A DNA stretch of 64,000 nt from Tetrapyrgos nigripes. Taxonomy: Eukaryota > Basidiomycota > Agaricomycetes > Agaricales > Campanellaceae. The position numbers and the translations under genes are program-made. Shown here piece after piece: positions 63,001-64,000 of the stretch (within the stretch, counting starts at the first letter, position 1; the number at the start of each line of letters is the position of its first letter). The stretch is from contig JAACJM010000076.1 of the NCBI GenBank assembly GCA_013368315.1, forward strand, positions 186,001 through 250,000, written 5' to 3'. The notes beneath the pieces were generated by a model, which did no database searches, was not told the origin of the DNA, and saw only the letters and a list, made by a program, of their open reading frames with translations.

Positions 63001-64000
63001 GACCAACCCACCGAGCAAGACATAGCCTAGATGCTACACCTTCTGGACTGCTACCCAAGGAAGCAGTACTTCGACGAGATGCCAGCCCAGATGGAGTGCC
63101 TTCATCAAGTAGGGTTATACTGCGGCGCAACAATAGTGCTCGGCCTTCTAATCGGAGTAGCGCTCTTTCACCGCGGGAAGAGCCTCGTGGATCCGACAAC
63201 GAGACGACTTCAACAGCAGCGGTGCCATTCCCTCGCAGTGTTTCTGGAGACCTTACACCTGCTCGTTCATCTGGGGACGACCAATCCGGCTCTGAGCGAC
63301 CAGAGCGTTTAGCCATTGACATTCCTCGACACCGTGGCCGTTTCCAGAGTGATGTGGAAGGAGCTTCAAGACGACGTGGACGACCAACATCCTATGATGA
63401 ACTCGGCGTAAAACCGACAAGGTCCCGGTTTGAAAGTATGGTGAACCTTGGTGGGCCATCGGGGCACACAAGTGCCAGTGACTTGATGTCGAGGGATTCA
63501 ATAGAGAGTAGCGTGGTTCGCAAGCCTCTTATCATCAAGGAGGAGGGGAAGCTTCCGACCCACTTCGTAAGTCCTCTTAACGTTCTCTTATCCTTCCTGG
63601 CCCTTAAATTAACGGGCTGGGCATAGCAACTTGGCAACTGTATCGGACGTGGTCAATTTGGGTCTGTATACCGCGCCCTCAATCTTAACACTGGTCAAAT
63701 GGTCGCTGTCAAACGTATTCGGCTAGAGGGGCTCAAAGAAGAGGAGATTGGTCAGTTGATGCAAGAGGTGGACCTGGTCAAGAGTCTATCGCACCCAAGT
63801 ATCGTCAAATATGAAGGCATGCACCGTGATGCTGACACTTTAAGCATCGTCTTGGAGTACGTTTAATGAACAAATTTGTTTAACGTCTGCTCATCCACTT
63901 TCCAGATATGCTGAAAATGGCTCATTGGCACATACCATCAAAGCGTTTGGCAAGCTGAACGAGAAGTTAGTTGCGAGTTACGTTGTTCGGATCTTAGAGG
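60086..64000 (+). CDS. Calponin-homology plus Cdc7/Cdc15/SepH-type kinase, C-terminus beyond window
   Basis: Start MATVLSSSNVPGPFQMPSSH; about 430 residues of Ser/Pro-rich sequence follow. A CH domain spans about residues 430-605 (WEEVEVRTRALVRLERIWGK, ALRDGYVLCQLLNKIRQTNV, TSNITKFLAACSSYGLSNEE, LARVAKTIIALIKSI). A second 500-residue low-complexity linker leads to the kinase at residue 1143: NCIGRGQFGSVYRALN, lysine in VAVKRIRLEG, ELVKSLSHP-like EVDLVKSLSHPSIVKYEGMH, and LEYAENGSLAHTIKAFGKLN. GRGQFGSVYRALN and the following blocks are typical of the septation-initiation kinases Cdc7 (fission yeast), Cdc15 (budding yeast) and SepH. Exons: 60086-61644, 61700-63566, 63627 on; a further donor is at about 63857. 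The rest of the kinase is beyond the window. Known SIN kinases have the kinase near the N-terminus; the CH-bearing extension is unusual. Confidence 0.87.

Overview
The window is nuclear DNA of a filamentous fungus, most probably a mushroom-forming basidiomycete (Agaricomycetes). Genes lie close together on both strands. They are cut by many introns of about 45-60 nt with GT..AG ends and CTNAC-like branch sites. The products are typically fungal (Pmt4, Mvp1, Yvc1, Mbp1, Cbk1, Bye1, Hsp78), and the DOPA-dioxygenase-like, MYND-finger and F-box-like genes are of kinds common in Agaricomycetes. I saw no rRNA, tRNA, CRISPR array or intact transposon.

Layout: 1-6107 (-) N-terminal two thirds of the ATM-type kinase Tel1, cut by the window edge; 6818-8446 (-) cystathionine beta-synthase; 8898-9537 (-) DOPA 4,5-dioxygenase-like protein; 9719-13375 (+) RING-PH-vWA protein resembling the Ste5/Far1 scaffolds; 14317-15044 (+) predicted secreted repeat protein with Arg-Arg between its units; 16171-19006 (+) Pmt4 mannosyltransferase; 19226-21916 (+) sorting nexin Mvp1; 22232-22507 (-) small, possibly mitochondrial protein; 22900-24133 (+) secreted alpha/beta hydrolase; 24875-26415 (-) F-box-like protein; 26714-27700 (-) Coq3; 27908-31036 (+) Cu-ATPase Ccc2; 31323-32420 (+) dynactin p24-like; 32758-34925 (+) MYND protein; 35042-38236 (+) Hsp78; 38606-41450 (-) Mbp1-type APSES factor; 41605-43559 (-) Prp4; 43797-45661 (+) NDR kinase Cbk1; 45978-47576 (+) polyol dehydrogenase; 48021-49313 (-) NmrA-like protein; 50211-54035 (+) TRP channel Yvc1; 54206-57955 (-) Bye1; 60086-64000 (+) calponin-homology/SIN-type kinase, cut by the window edge.

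Most genes are housekeeping and do not form one pathway. A loose theme is cell-cycle and morphogenesis control (Tel1, Far1/Ste5-like scaffold, Mbp1, Cbk1, Cdc7/SepH-like kinase) beside secretory and metal functions (Pmt4, Mvp1, Ccc2, Yvc1). The most unusual locus is the repeat gene at 14.3-15.0 kb, which looks like a Kex2-processed precursor of a short 11-residue peptide. In three genes (tel1, the Far1/Ste5-like gene, YVC1) the conserved reading frame slips by one base in a way that one extra base in a short run would correct, so a few assembly indels may be present.
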